Assembly: GCF_042242105.1 (NCBI RefSeq)
Contig: NC_092019.1
Coordinates: forward strand, 6,724,328 to 6,788,327
Length of the DNA: 64,000 nt
From: Pempheris klunzingeri
Taxonomy: Eukaryota; Chordata; Actinopteri; Acropomatiformes; Pempheridae
Direction: 5' to 3'
Shown here: piece after piece, positions 28,346 through 43,038 of the stretch
Layout of the letters: the number at the start of each line of letters is the position of its first letter
How positions within the stretch are numbered: position 1 is the stretch's first letter
Program-made: the position numbers and the translations under genes
The notes under the pieces: model-generated
Databases searched by the model: none
What the model saw: the letters and a program-made list of their open reading frames with translations, nothing else
What the model was told of the DNA's origin: nothing

Positions 28346-29845
28346 GTTGTCTTAATTCCCCTCTAGCTTCACCTAAATGCCCCATAACTTCAACCACCCC
28401 AACTCCCACAACCATACGTCAGCCTTTCTCTCACTCTGGAAAACCCATCTTGGCTTTCTAACAAGGCCAAGGGGCATATCAGCCGGGCCTTCAGGGGCCC
28501 ATTAGTTCGTCCATTGGTTTCAACAAGCCTCAGTGGCAACCTTGAAGCAAAGCCATGCCAAGCCTTTAAGAAAACGCAGGCCACAGAGTCACACTGCTCC
28601 TGGGGAAGAATGACACAGCTGCAAAAAGCAACTCAAAACAGACACACAGGAAGCTGTTTTGGGATGTATAATGCTAGTGACAGCTCAATGGCAGACAGAA
28701 AACTGCTTACTGTCATGAGTGGCTGGTCCAGTGGGAGAATACAGTATGTGAGAATGAAACTTGTCAAATGCATCAGCAATATTTCTGTACTATGGGTTGC
28801 AGAATACACATCAGCTTTTGCTTTTCAGACATGATGTAAAATCTCATTTCTAACTTTGGAAAGAAAGTGTGGCACTAGTTGGGCAGACAGACACGGACTG
28901 AGTTGAAAGCTCTGGTCTGACAAGCAGGAGACATTTAGAGCTGACAGCTGACGGAGGAGATGGAAGCCCTGCTGGAAGTGGATGCCGTTTCTGCCGCTGC
29001 TGCAGCTTGATATCTCCTCCAGCTCGAGGGAAGATGAATCGGCTGCTGCTTCTGAGGCTGGTGACGGAGGAGCTTTTGCCTCCCTGTCAGGGGGGCAACG
29101 TGCTTATCAGCGGTTATGTTCAGCATGTATTATGGAAAAATAAGCAGTTAAGTTTTCTGTAGCTGCTAATCCGCATTCCTGGGGGAGACACGTAGTGTGC
29201 AGGCTTGCATTCCAGAAAACCCTGATTTGAAATTAACAAAATGTTGCTTCTTACAGGTAGAAGCTGAGCATGAAATAGAAAAAATAGCCGAAACAATCAA
29301 ATTTGACTTTTGCAACAGAGCACATTTGGCAGATTACAAGACTTTTGTTCCAAAATTTAGATCTTCTAACTATTTAGCAAAGATGGACCATTCAGCTGTG
29401 TCCCACGAATGAGATGATGGCTGTATGGACCGCAGGGAGGATCTAAATGAGGGATGGATAGAATTGGGAACAGGAAGAGATGGAGAGGGGGATGTTAACC
29501 ACAGGGCAATCTGTCAGCACTCATGGCTAAGACAAATGGTCCAATCTACACGAACTCATGTCTCCTTGCATGCCTCATGGGGGTATCCACTGCAGCTGTT
29601 GTGTGGCTCTTGCCGTTTTGGACCTTCGAATAAAAAGGGCTTGATCTATAGCCGTGGTAATATCAGGCAACAGCTGTATGTTTCTGTTGTAGCGTTGGAG
29701 GTTATGTAGATTTTGACAAAGATACATTGTGCATCGGATAAATTCATGCCCACTCCCATCTCCGTTGGCTTTGTATGCAGTCATGCCACCTCTAAGATTT
29801 CCCTTTTGTGTTGTGTCGGAGCACATGGAAAGAGTGCAGCCATGC

Positions 29846-30130
29846 TAGCAGCTCTGTGAGGCTGAACTTAAACCCAGCAGGGCTTTGAGCTAATATGCTC
29901 CCAGTGACAATGCTAACATGCTAACATTTAATATTTCAGGTTGAGCATGCTGACATTTGCTAATTTGCGGTAAGCACGATGTACAGCTAAGGGTTATGGG
30001 AATATCATTAGTTTTGCAGTTATTTGAACAAAGTATTGAAGACATTAAACTTTTCACCTGATGATGGTATTAGATGAAAAGTCTGGATCACCACGTCAGC
30101 TATTAGAATTCAACCTGAGGTGAAATGAGT
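29846..30130 (-). repeat. Dispersed repeat family B, copy 4 (inverted)
   Basis: Starts gcagccatgctagcagctct, then gaggctgaacttaaaccc, aatgctaacatgctaacatt and attagttttgcagttatttg, the reverse of copies 1 and 3. Confidence 0.7.
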
Positions 30131-30139
30131 GTCCGTCTG

Positions 30140-33100
30140 GACCAATTCATGGACACACTTATACCCCTCCGAATGTACAAAACAGTGCCCAAAAATGGAG
30201 CGTACATCTTTTTGGCACGTCACAAGAAAAAACAGGCAGAGAAAAGCGATTACTGCACAAAATTGCTTTGCAAATGTATCTCCTGTCCTCCCCCTCTCTT
30301 CTCCAGGAGCTTCAGCTGATTGCACCCCCAGGATAAGGAGACCCTCTGTTTGTGTAGCAGATCTGACCTTTACAACCCTACAGCAATACATCTTTCACAT
30401 GATAAACCACAGACAAGTGAAAACCTGGAACAAAAGCGAATAATAGGCAGAGACATATTCCCGCTGGCCAACCAGGACAGTTTCCACATTTTCTGTGTGC
30501 CTGCGTGCCAGTTTGTGTGTTACCCACTGCCTCTTGCCAAAGAGAGGCCTTTTGTCTGAGCCAATATATTTCCATGAGTCTATCTTTAGATAGGATTCAT
30601 CGTGATGAGACTGAGTCCAGTTTTCTTAATGGTTCCAGGACTGTGCACATTGTGAGTCTCTGAAGCATTAATGTTTTGAGGTGTGAGAGCCCCATTTCCT
30701 AGAGCTGCTCCCAAATTATAGTTCCCTCTGCGCGCTGGTCTCCCAGGCAGCTTGTTCTATTAGACAGAAGCCTTTATTCAGAGGAGGGTTTGTCGCTGAG
30801 TCAGAACAAAGACCCTCGCTATCCCACAGAGGCGACAGGTGGAGGGGAGGACGTTTTAACAAGTTGAGAGCATTATCTCATCTACTTTCTTGTCAAAGTG
30901 TGCCTTCCCTTTCCTGCTGCAATATCTTCAAATAGCTAAAAGGAAAAAAAAACATGACTAAAATGTATTTTTCACATGCATTTGCTTATCTACCTTTTGT
31001 ATAACTCACCTTAACTGTCTCTGGGTGGTGGGAGAAGTTCAAATTACGGAAATTTCAAAAGCTTGACAAATCAAACTGCAACTAGTGAAACAGCTAGAAA
31101 CCATGACGAGTAAGTAAGGAAACAACTGTTTGTTTAGTTGTGATTTGAGTGAACTAACCCTCTTGGAAAGGCTTTATTAATGGTTTAATGGTTTTAAACT
31201 TGCAGCCAGCTCAGAAGAGAATTTCTTAATATGATCACCCTTACCTTTCATTGATTTCTATATCAGCTGCTCAAGTAATGTCTTTGCATTGCTTCCATGC
31301 TATTCTAACCAAACATTTGCACACAAGTCTGTGATATTCAGGTGTTAAAACCTTAATGTTGGACCTGCTTGTCTCCACTGCCTCTCATCTGTGACAGTCA
31401 GTCCTCACGATGCCTCCGGCAGCGAAGCTTGGAACGCATTGTGTCAACTTTAATAGCTTCTGTAACAAAGTTAAGGAATGATTCACTTCAGTTTGCTGAG
31501 GGCTACATGTGTTGTACTGTGCTGCGCTGTGCTGTACTGTATGTGGAGAATGAATCATGGTCACGATAGCCAGCTTTTAATGTAATTTTTGCAGAGGAAA
31601 GTGGGAGAGAGAGACAAGCAGTTTTTTTTTCTGCTTTAATTGCCGTGCATGTTATTATCTGCAGGAGTTGGCGGGGACCAGTGATGTCTTTGTAATTACC
31701 ATACACTCATTTTAACTGTCACTCTCAGCAGAACCATACTGAGGCTTCTGCACATTTTTGTACAATGATCATTTTAACACATTGACAAATAGCACCAAAC
31801 TCAGAGAGGAGGAGAAATGTGTTTCCCCACACACAGAGACATATTGTATGTGATGTAGAAATGTCATATGGGAATGGTATAGTAAAGGTTATATTTCCAA
31901 ACTCATCTAATTTTGACCAAAACCTTTCTCTGCCTTAAAGGTGCACTGCACCAGTTTTACGTGTCAAATTAAGTTGATTTCTTCGGGGTTGTTGTTCTAA
32001 TGTAAAATGTTTTATGTCTCTTTTAGCTTGTTGTAGTACGGCCTGCTAGCTCTAGTGTCAGACCATCGTCCCTCTTGAGTACAGAGAAATTAGCAAAGAG
32101 TGTCGATGAGATATTATACAGTATATATAGTTATAGAGAGAGCTTTACTTTACAAACTGGCAGTGTAGAGTTTGGATGACACTGGCCTTTACACTAACCA
32201 TAAAGTTACCTTATGGCAAATACTGTATATTCAGATATATTTCTCTATATTTCTATATTATCTCTCTCTGAATTTTACTAACGTGCTTGACTAAATGGCA
32301 GAAATACCCCTTTAATCAAGTCATTTTAGTCGCTTAATAAAAACCAAAGTTGGTTTACTCGTCTAAATTAAACTAAGTTTAAGTGACACTATATACGTTT
32401 TGAAAGACGAAATAACATATGAAAAGCTGAATCCACAGTATAAACAATAAAATCCAAACTTGTTTGATTTAATACATTCGGGGGTTTTGCTGTTACAGCC
32501 ACTGTAACTACTACACAGTCACTTGGTCTGGTATGACCAGTAGCTTATGGTGACTAATTCTAGCAAACTTCAGACAGATTTTGTTTTATAACTTGACATT
32601 ACTGAGTCAGTTAGATGACTAGTTGAATTCTTCTACGATACATTTTAAAATGAACATTCATCCCATAATTGCTACTCTGAGCCACAGTGGATGCCGATCA
32701 GCAAACCTCATTGTGCACATTTCAAAATATGTTCATAGCGAAAAAAGTTTTGGAGTTAAATTCCACAAAACATTTAAGAAGCTGAAATCAAGCATAATGT
32801 GTTGCTTTTGTCTTTGAGCCCTACGGCTCTCTGTTGTTTTCATACCACTAAATGATGCCTCTCAGGGCTGTCGGCATTTCAAGCAGAGGATGTTATTACA
32901 GCAGCCTTTTTCCTCTGATCTTCCTCTGTCTCTGCTTGTTATCCAAAAGCTCCTTTATCACTTGAACGGCCATCATCGCTGTGCAGAGTTGCTGCCGAAG
33001 AGAGCAGCACGCTATGAGGACTGTGCTTACATCGCTAATGTTATTGTGTGTCATGAGGTTGTGGTGCTTATAGGATGCAGTATATACTGTAAACTCATCA

Positions 33101-33399
33101 AGGCTCATGACAACGCAGCTGCTGATAAGGGCGGGTGACTAACTGGTCAGCAGGGAGGATGATGTGATTACAGTGTGTGTGCATGCACAGCCGATCTGTT
33201 GTCATTAACATTTTACACTCCTCCCGTAACATCAGTGTACCACAGCATTATTGCCTGTGGCCTTGGCCTGCCTGCAACCCTGCCAGCCTTGTTCAGGATC
33301 ACTTCACTGCTGATGAAGGGAAGATATTTGAAAACTCTGTTAATGGGCACAGCGAGAAGTGGTTCATTTTCCCACAGCAGCTATCTGCTCGACTTTGTA

Positions 33400-33400
<1 letters not shown>
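30140..33400. other. Intergenic sequence, no gene recognised
   Basis: Open frames here are short and lack splice context or family resemblance. 32100-32300 is rich in ATA words. The sequence around 32880-33130 is less repetitive, but no protein or RNA can be named. Confidence 0.4.

Positions 33401-33402
<2 letters not shown>

Positions 33403-33433
<31 letters not shown>
33403..33433. repeat. (AC)n microsatellite
   Basis: A perfect AC run of about 31 bases in the ube3d-tpbg interval. Confidence 0.95.
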
Positions 33434-33437
<4 letters not shown>

Positions 33438-36110
33438 CCTTTACAGTCTCTCCCTCACTAATTAAAGTTAGAGTTTACGTGATGTCTGTGAAGATAAATT
33501 AGCTCCCAATCTGCAGCACTCCATTTTCAAAAGGTTTATTTATAGAGCAGATTTCAAGACAACCAAATACGTGGTCGCACACCATCATTACATTGTTATG
33601 CATTCACATCCACCACATTTTATATATTCAGCCAAGACATGTATTCTAGAAACTAAGAATGGATATACAGTAATAACTGTATACAGTTAGAGTTTTTAAC
33701 CAAGTTGTCATGATGACCAGTTGTAATGATCTGATTTTTTTTTTAAAGTCATAAAATCCTAGAAGAAGAGACAGTTTAGAAAAAGCATTAAATAGAAGTA
33801 GCAATGCCACAATTCACAAATTAGAAATAAAAGTCATGGCTTCGAAATTGTAGGCTAATAACTGTACAATAAGTACAAAAATGATACTGTGTCCGTGGTT
33901 TGGCTTTGACTGGGGACTTTTGTTGCCCACCACATGACTCCCTCTCTGCCTCTCTACTCAGCCACTATTAAGTAACGGAAAAAATTTAATCAAAAAGAAA
34001 AAAATAAGATCAAAAGTTTGTGCAGCAAAATTGATCCTTTCAGACCGTTCCATTATATTATTGGGTCATTATTACTGATCCATTAACATCAAAAGCAGCA
34101 CTGATGTTGTAGTTCGTCAATCATATCTTAATCTGCAGTCATGGAGTGGGACACAATTCTAAACTTGCAAAAACGTGTAATACAAGTACCTCAAAATGGT
34201 TCTTAAGTATAGTTCATAGTAAAAATACTTGCTTCCCACCACTCCTACTACAACAGCTGACATATATTTTCAGCCAGCAAATATCTGGCCATCTTTGAGC
34301 TCTGTGTACAGCTGTCAATGCTCATGTGTTTTTTGTCCTATTACTTCAAGTTCACCATCTTAATACATTTTACATCAAAAGACTAAATGAATGCTTTTGG
34401 TAAACTCACCTCTTTCAAAAATTGCCTTTATGAAAGGAAATCCTAGTGAAGCTGATAACACACAATAGTAAAAGTGGTAGTATAGTAACAACATGTACTT
34501 TTAGACAGCCAAGGCACCTTTACCAGATGACTGTGGGTCAAACTGTCCGGTCAAGCCAAAAGAGACGTGGCTGATATAGAATAGAGTAGAAACGGACATT
34601 AACATGGAGCCGACCTCTTTTCTTTAATCTACATATTTTTCATTAAATCAAGAGATATATGTGGAGTAACAATGCCCCGCAGACATCACTTCATATCTGT
34701 CCCTACTTTGGCTGTAATCCAGATATTTTTGATTCACGAGGATTCACTTGAAATAAATGAATCTTTGACAAACGGTGTCTCTGAGGGAAGACAAAAAAAA
34801 AAAAAAAAAACAGAAAGAGATTAGGGAAGGGAGGGAGTACCAGAAGAAATAGCACATTTTGTCTCAGTTCATCTGTTCTGAAAACGAAGAATGCAGTCAC
34901 TTCACCACAAATCTTTGTGGTTGTGGAATCGACCCCTTCTTTGGCTGCCCACTCATGGACCACTATAACCACAGGGCCGCCTGTCAGATCAAATCTTCTG
35001 GTCATGTTTATCCCCACATTGTTTAAGGGATTTGCGAAAGGGCATGATAGATTAATCCTTCTTGAGCTTCACTTTTTGTATACCCCAATGAATTGCAAGA
35101 ATTTGGTTTTATCAGGAGAAAGTGGATTTTTAACTTGGTCTTGACCTGGTGTTTGATCCTACAAAGGAAATATGGAAGATGTGAGCCTGTATGTCGAGTG
35201 GGCAGCACCTTACAAAAGCTAATTGAGTTTTTATCCTTCTCATCTCAGACTGGCTCGTGCAGCGGGGGTAACCGGAGAGATCCTAATTGCCCAAAGCGTT
35301 GGCTTGTGGACGGTAATAGAGGTATCGTCAAGTACTATCTGATATCTACATATGAAGCTCATGTTACACAGCACTTTAAGAATATTGCATTTCATCTGAC
35401 GGGGGGCTGTCTGAGCCTGTACCCTATCTGAAGCCTATTTCATTATTCTCCAGCGCTGCTGCCAGACTGCTTCGCTGGCATGGAGACTCATCTCATTTCA
35501 TACAGAGAATAGAAAATGACAAGATGGAGCACAAAGGGGCGGAACGGCGTACTTGACAACTAGGGGCCGAGATTGTAACTGGAGAAATGTGAATGTAAGT
35601 ATTTTCACATTCGGCGAAGCTCCCAGGAGAGAGGACTCTATTTGAGGTTTTGGATATTATACTCACATATGGAAAGTTAACAAGGTATAAAGCCTTGAGA
35701 AAATGTATGTTATGCTACGTTCTGTGAAGGGTTATCAGACAATCCAGAAATATAACTCGATACATCATTAAATCAAACTGTGGAAAAAAACAGCTTTATA
35801 CTTTCTTCTTTTTTATTGTCAACATTTTGTAAATTGGTGTGATTTAATGTCTCCTTTCTCATGATGTCAAAAAAAACTGAATAAAACAGTTCCTGTGTTT
35901 GTGTGTTGTGTTTGCTTGTTAGTGTTGGCTTGCTGGCTAAAGTGCTTCAGCTACAGTTGAAGAGTTTAAAGAGCGACGCTGCAGCAGCAGGCAGCACATG
36001 GGTGGACATTGGAGAAAAATGGGATAAGAGGAAATAGATGAATGATGAACTGTCAAAAGAAAAGGTCAAACCACGGAGTCTTAAAACATTTTGTATACCA
36101 TATATATACT
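33434..36110. other. Intergenic sequence, mostly unique
   Basis: No gene found. 34860-35560 is notably free of simple repeats apart from the A-run at 34793-34810 and could include regulatory DNA; the sequence alone cannot show it. Confidence 0.35.
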
Positions 36111-36135
36111 ATATATATATATATATATATATATT
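36111..36135. repeat. (AT)n microsatellite
   Basis: An uninterrupted AT run, preceded by a short tatatatac variant. Confidence 0.9.
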
Positions 36136-39100
36136 ATTTTTTTTCAGTTGGGGGCCCCATGACACCATGGGGTTCTTCAACTTTTCCCTTGGATAATGTA
36201 AGATCATGTGTAAATAATTAATGACAAATAATAAAAATCTGATCATCTTAGGCAATATAAAAAAATTCCGTTTCCTCTGTAAGTGCTGTCACCAGAGGAG
36301 TTGAACCAATGTCCACTGTAACACCTCCTGTACCAACAGATGAAGGGCAGGACCACAGCTTTTGTATTCTGTGTGGACCTTGTTACAGCATTTCTTCAAG
36401 GCCTGCTGAGACTTCTAATGTGGAGGGGAAAAAAACTGCATGTTTTTAAAGGGGGGGTTTGCGCCACATGACCTTGTACAGCATTGCAGGGTGGCGTGAT
36501 CGAGCCCCTCCTGGATGTCTCTGCTCTCGGCGCCTTGCTGTTGAGTTGCTGAGGTTATTACTCACTGTGACACCCTCCGCTGATCTACATCATATTATCA
36601 AGTGTTTAATGTCATTCCCTGCTGACTGTGTGGCCTCCAAAACAACCAGCAACAGGACTACCAGGTGGGCTGTACTAAATGCGTGATTATGATTGTTGAA
36701 GTGCTTCCCTCAGCAAACCCCTCACACTGCTCTGCTGTACGCCTTTAGGAAAACTCTCTCAATCTTTGAAACTCTGGTTGATTAGATTTCAATCATCGTA
36801 TCTGAAGAACTAAGCAAACTAAAGTGCTCAGAACTCAGTGTGACAAACAAACAATACTGGGTGACGGTATATCATGCGTTTTTTTTTTCCATCTCAGTTT
36901 TTCTTTACACTTCAAACTACAAAATTAAAAAGACAAAGAACAGAAAGCAACTTAGAGGTTTTTCCTACAGTTACACTCTTGTGTAAATCTGTTTCATTTC
37001 TCTCTCTGAGAAATACAGTGCTACACAGCTCAGATTATATAAGAACCACTCTAGTGTGGCTTCACCAGATGGCGAAAATCTGTCACTAAACTGTCATGTT
37101 TTATTTGGACACGATAGAGGGAAAAGTTAACACATGCTCTTGGTGGTGGCTCCTTCTTAAATGCTTAGTAAGCGGAGAAGAAATGCACAGACACACACAC
37201 CTCAAGTGATGTTTAGGCTGGAGTGTGTCCACATGGAAATGTTAACATGTTAGAGTGGAAGCGCCTGTTGCTGTCCCCGTTAATTACACGCCGTAACCGT
37301 GAAATTGATTGATTGATCTTCTCATTTGTTAAATTCACCATATAAATATGCATCTATACAGACTCAAACTCACTTTTAAGAAATAATGAAGCAAAGGCAG
37401 ATCATGTTATGTGAATGAAAGCTCCAATCTATTATTATTTTACATTTATTCTTTATTTCATTTTATTACTTTTTTAATTAGAATGATGATTTTTCTTTTA
37501 AATTCTTATTAAATGGACCTTGTGGTGAGATTATTTTCTCGACTACTTCCGAAGCCAAGATCGATCTTTGAAACTCAAGTCAAAAAGTGAGCAAAAAATC
37601 ATAAACACATTTGTAATCTCTTACAAAGACAGCAAAAAGTAAAGAATAGTTTGGTAACAATAGCCCAAAAGATGAATAATCCAAAAACAAATTAGAAAAT
37701 TTAATGTCAAATGTATTTTAATCTTCACACTGGTGCACATGAAATGAACTATTTTTTACAGTTCTTAGTTAAGACATATTAGAAGAATGAACGATTAAAA
37801 CTGTTGATGTAGAACCAGTAGATGTAATTACATTGAACACATTGTCGAACATACAAAAGAGGCTCAAAAAAATAGCAGTAATGAATAATTGGAGATTTGA
37901 TGTATTCTTGTGTCTTTGATCTTAAATGAACTCAACACAGTAATAGTAGTAAACTGGAAACTCTATGTAGGCTAAACACATCCCTTTCCCCATATGTTCT
38001 CATGGTTACATTTCGGTAAATGACCACTGTATAAAAACACACCCATTACATGTTAAGACAGTGACCGTGTAGCTAATTGAAGGGCTGTATGCATCCTGGC
38101 TTCACACCTTGAGTGTAAAAATGATAAAAGTTAAGTAATCTGTGTTCAGACATTGTAAGTAGCTGTGTGGATTTGATTAAGACAAACAGAAACATGGTGT
38201 AATTGGTCAGTAGAGTAACATGTTTCCATGAGCTCAGGGTTGAAAGTGTTATCTGGTCCAGATCAGCTTTCCACTAATGAACCACTGAATTCAAACAGAA
38301 GCAGTAAATCAAATTTAGCTTCCGTTTTCTTCTACCTCATTGCTGTCTTTGCACGATCGCCTATAAGGATGATAAACACGAGACACCCATCCTGTGAGTC
38401 CTCTGATCTTTTATTTTATTGTAACTCCGATTAATTGGTCAAATGTGACCAAGAACTCACATCACATGAAACCACTGACGCCAAAGACGGAGCTGGCTGG
38501 GAGCATTTTCAGACCTGTTTTGGGCGCTGTTATTTGTAATCAGAGATGACTGGTTGTAAAAGCTTAATGCCAGCGATCTTCTCAGCAGGCCTGCCAGGAT
38601 ATCGGCTCATTGAAGAAACTAATTGGTGTGAAAACACTTGGACGTCTCACTTTGTGTTTAAGAGCAAACACAGGTGAGCGTTTGATGGTCGAGCCCGGCC
38701 TCTGATGTACACGTCCACACATTAATCACTCTCTGGTGGGTTTTAAAATGCAAAGAAAAAGCGCTGCTCTTGTCCCTTAATGTTACAGCCATTACAAGGG
38801 GTGTGCTGGGTTTTAAGTTTGAGTTCACAGGAAATGTATTGAAGGAAAGCACCAACTCCTTTTGAGACCAGCCTATTGATTAGCTATGCTATTGATTGCT
38901 GTCAAATCAACACAAAAATCCTCCATGTGTGCAGCTGCAGTGAACACTTCAACATCTACTATGTCTAGTGAAGGCTTCTTTTGAGATATGAAAGGACGTG
39001 GGAGATTTAGCATACAGTCTGACCTCTAGATTCACAAAACAGAGAAATGAAATAGCATTAACAGAACAGCTCTGACGCAACCTGTGTTATTTTTGGTGTG

Positions 39101-41379
39101 CGGTCTCCACCACAAACGGCCTGACTCTGATTTAGCTTTTGAGCAGCAGTGTGCTCTCGTTTTCTCACTGTGAAGATGCCTCTTGCCTACCCACGGCACG
39201 CAGCACGCACCCTAACATGTGATCTACCAGTAACACGGGAAGATATATATGATTAAGATGTGTCGATGATCAGGACATATATTTTTCTTCAGAGAGTAAC
39301 CCTGTGCAAATCTTGGAACATAAAAAAAACAAAAATGACATCTTTTTGAAATGATTAAATCTATTCTCTAAAGCCTTCCAAGACTAAAAGGTCACCAGGA
39401 AAGGTCAGTATATTATTAACATTTTACACCCTCAACTATCATGCAGTTACTCAACATTCAGTAAAAACAAACTAGTAACCTTACCTGGCCCTCAGTGCCT
39501 GCAATTCTACAAATAAAAGGTCATTCTCAGTGTGTATTTTGGCATTTTACACGTTCGACGTTGAGCTAAGTCTTTGTATGAACTCAACAAGCAAAAAAAA
39601 CCCACCAGATATGTTAGCCCAATTCTGCTTTTGCCTGATCTCTCCCATCTCCCTGCATCTGTCCCTCATACACATGTGGCAGATGCTGCACAGCCCGCGC
39701 GGAGAGGCCACGGTCACTGTCAGCTCAGATCCGTCTTCGTTTAGGAGGCCGCTTGTTCATTAAGCCCAACATGGCTCAACAGGAGGCAGGCTTCCACAAC
39801 ACGCTCATGTGCGGCATCATAAATCTACATTAGAGCAGCCGAGGCATCTCATGTGGAGGGAGGCCACAGAGGTGGTGGGTGATGTCAAGTAGTCCGGGCC
39901 ATCAGTTCCTAGCGTAGAACTAAATAACTGATGCATCCGGGAGAAACGGTGGCATATCAGAAAGATTGAGGGAATATCTTTTGCTTAGATGAAACAATCT
40001 TTATCATAATTTGAGTCTACAAAGTGCGCACTGTGTGACTGCCATTTACATAGCCTGTTTTTTTTTCTAACGGAAAGGTCAGTGGCTGTGGCAACTTGCC
40101 AGGTGTTTGTGGAGCAGCAGACCAGTGCGGTGCGGTGAATGTAATTACGGCACTCTGGCAATCTGATAACCTGCCAGTCTGTCTCTCAACACTAGGAAGG
40201 TGCACTGGCATATTAAATGTAGCTCAATAAACATGGTTGTGAGCGGAGAACAGTGGCTGTGTGTGCAGTATCATGGGGTAAGGAGAGGCGGGTGGGACGG
40301 GGTTCCACTGCTGGGGACAGTATGTTTTTCAGCTGTAGGTGTGTGATTATTCAGTACAGTTTCAATCTGACAGATTTCAGCTTAGAGTTTGGAATTTAGC
40401 TTTGCGTCAAAGTCTTGGACCACTAAATCTCTCAATTTATTGAGCCTATCTAAATATAATACTCACTTGCCAATGTCTAGGCTACATTCAATGAATTACT
40501 GATTGCTGTGATTAACTTAAATAATGTCCTTTAGTGTCCCCAGGGCTAGTTGGTTATGGAATGACAGAAAAGGATGGGACTTTTGTTCTTCTACTTTATC
40601 CTGATTTCATTCCCCACCTCTTACATTGGAGTCGCATAAGGAAGGCTACACCGCACAGCCATCTGATGTAAATATGGGCATACAAGCGGCAACAGCTTCA
40701 ACAACAAGAAAAAAATCTACCTTACACACTTGCTGTTCATGAATCGGAATATCTGCTCTATGCCAAGGTGAGGGACTGTTTAGACAAAAGGGTAGCTGTG
40801 GAATAAACATAGTGTTTCTGTCTGTAATCATAAAACAGTCTGCCCTCTGTAGCTAGTCCTGCTGCTGAGTGGAAATGAGCTTTAGGCCCTAACAGACAGC
40901 TGAGAGAGTCCAGGGAGCTGCCAGAGACACGCCGCTGCCTTTCTGGATTTCAGTTGACACCATAAGTCAATGACCGGCTATTTAGACGTCAAAGCTGTTT
41001 GGAGACTAGTGTTAACAAGCACAAAGGGGCCACTGAGTGAGCCAGAGAAGGTGTCGCCGTGCTAATAGAACAGAGAGCGCTCCCCACACTCATCTGTTTC
41101 ATTCTTCTCCCTTTTCAACCATTCACTCTCGTCCTTGCTGTTTCTTTTTTTGCTTCCTCTTCTTCTCCTTCTTCCAACTGTAATTACACCTGCTCTGCCA
41201 AGCGTAGCTCGAGACGTGGCTGGGCAAAATCAGTTGTTAATATGAATGTGCTGAGTGTGTGAGGAGGAGGAGGACTACTCACTGATGGTCTCTGTGGAAA
41301 CATTAGGTTGTAAGCAGCCTGCACCTGTACATCCCTCCTGGGCCAAAGAGGCATGGAAGCCTCACTTTAGGGAATTGTA

Positions 41380-41397
41380 TGTGTGTGTGTGTGTGTG
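41380..41397. repeat. (GT)n microsatellite
   Basis: A short GT run in the ube3d-tpbg interval. Confidence 0.85.
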
Positions 41398-42069
41398 AAG
41401 TGAGAGCATCCATTTTCAAAATGAACCTGCAACAATTATAAGTCGTTGTGAGGAAACAGGTGCAGGTAACTAACAGCCTTTGGCCTTGGGATTGAGTAAC
41501 CGGCAGAAATCATGCTGCAAAATCACAATTGTACAGAAAATGTGTTCTTCAGAGGAGAAGACTGAGAGACACGCTTTTAATCCAAAGAGAATGACAATCC
41601 CATAAAAAAATGTGCAGCACATTACAGACAGCCACATAACTCCTTATCTCCAACACTGGCAGTGCTGTTTGTGAACACATGTCTCCTAGACAAAGAGATT
41701 TCCTGGGCGGGAAGTGTGAAACTAAAGGTGTGACGACATGTCTTCAGGCCAGACAGTTGAGCGGCTGCTGTGCATGTCAGGAGACTTACAGAGCATTAAC
41801 ACCAGCCAGAGCACCAGACCAGACAGATAGTGTTACACAGCGCTTCCCTTCCTCATGTCAAACAGGCGTAATCAGACTCATCCAGAGACGATCAGAATTA
41901 CAGCAGCGGCTGATGGCAAAAATGTTTTTTCATGCTGAAATACAAAGATACGCCATGATGACACGCCATGCTGCTGCTAGATACACAGAGGGGAAATCTG
42001 TGCACGAGTCATGCTGCTCTACTACAAATTACATGTAGCTGCGGGCTATACGAGGCTAGTTGTTAGAGA

Positions 42070-42100
<31 letters not shown>

Positions 42101-42101
42101 G
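42070..42101. repeat. (GT)n microsatellite with one interruption
   Basis: A GT run of about 32 bases with one extra T. Confidence 0.9.
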
Positions 42102-43038
42102 AGAAAAAGTGAGAGCTGGAGGGCGAGGGAAATTATTATCTATCTAGATGCTCTTCCAAAGGCCAAGGAAGTTCACAGTCATTCCTTTGTGCAGACACAA
42201 CAACCATCTTCATTAATTTAGACTGCTAGAAAACAACATGCATGGAATACTCTTCAAAGGAATAGCGCACATTCATTATTAATCCATGCTACACCGGATG
42301 GCATGAAAAATAGCAATTGACAGTTGTGTAGGAACATTAATGGAAAACACTTTTTCTAAGGGTGCCAGTTCCCCTAAAACAGGGTAACATGGAAGGCAAA
42401 GCCGCTTGAGCTCATTTCCATAATACCGCTGTGTGCCCCATGAGAACCTCGGGTTCTGTCTGCCTTCATTAGCATGTGCCACGAAAAAAACAGCATATAC
42501 CACTTTTTTTTCCCGGATTTTGCAGCTGGAGTATATTGAAAGGGTTTCAGTGTCTGCTGGAGTCTATTGGTAGGGGCCCTTGGATGTGAAACCTGCCCAC
42601 TGGCTGCAGTTCACAGACATTATTTTGGGGAATTTGCTGCAGAGCCAAGGATTTTTATCAGTTTCACAGCAGGAAGCAAATTGGATGGGAGATAACAGTT
42701 GGCTACTCTCATCACCTATAGTCCTACAGATAGAAGCTCATTTATATTCAGACAGTATGTCATCTATTCTGCCTCTAAACGTGATTTTATTTCCCACTGC
42801 TGGAACTCACTTGTTCAACGAAAATAGCACTTAAACTGTTACACCAGAGTTTCACACATGTTGGCACTCATTGACAGCCACAGTAAAAATGTAGTGTTTG
42901 TCATATGGTTCATGTGAGCTGTGTCACTGCCTCAGGAATGTGTGTCCCTCCTGTGTCAAAGCCTTTGGATCACATTCCTCTTAAGTCTTAAGATTAAAAG
43001 GTCCTTAGACGAGACACATACCAGCAATCCAGAGGCAT

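Larger units (their letters stand above)
36136..43000. other. Intergenic sequence upstream of the tpbg 3' end
   Basis: No gene found. The stretches 38440-38660, 39640-39900 and 40020-40240 have mixed composition without simple repeats. 36780-38100 is strongly AT-rich. GT runs lie at 41380-41397 and 42070-42101. Confidence 0.35.
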
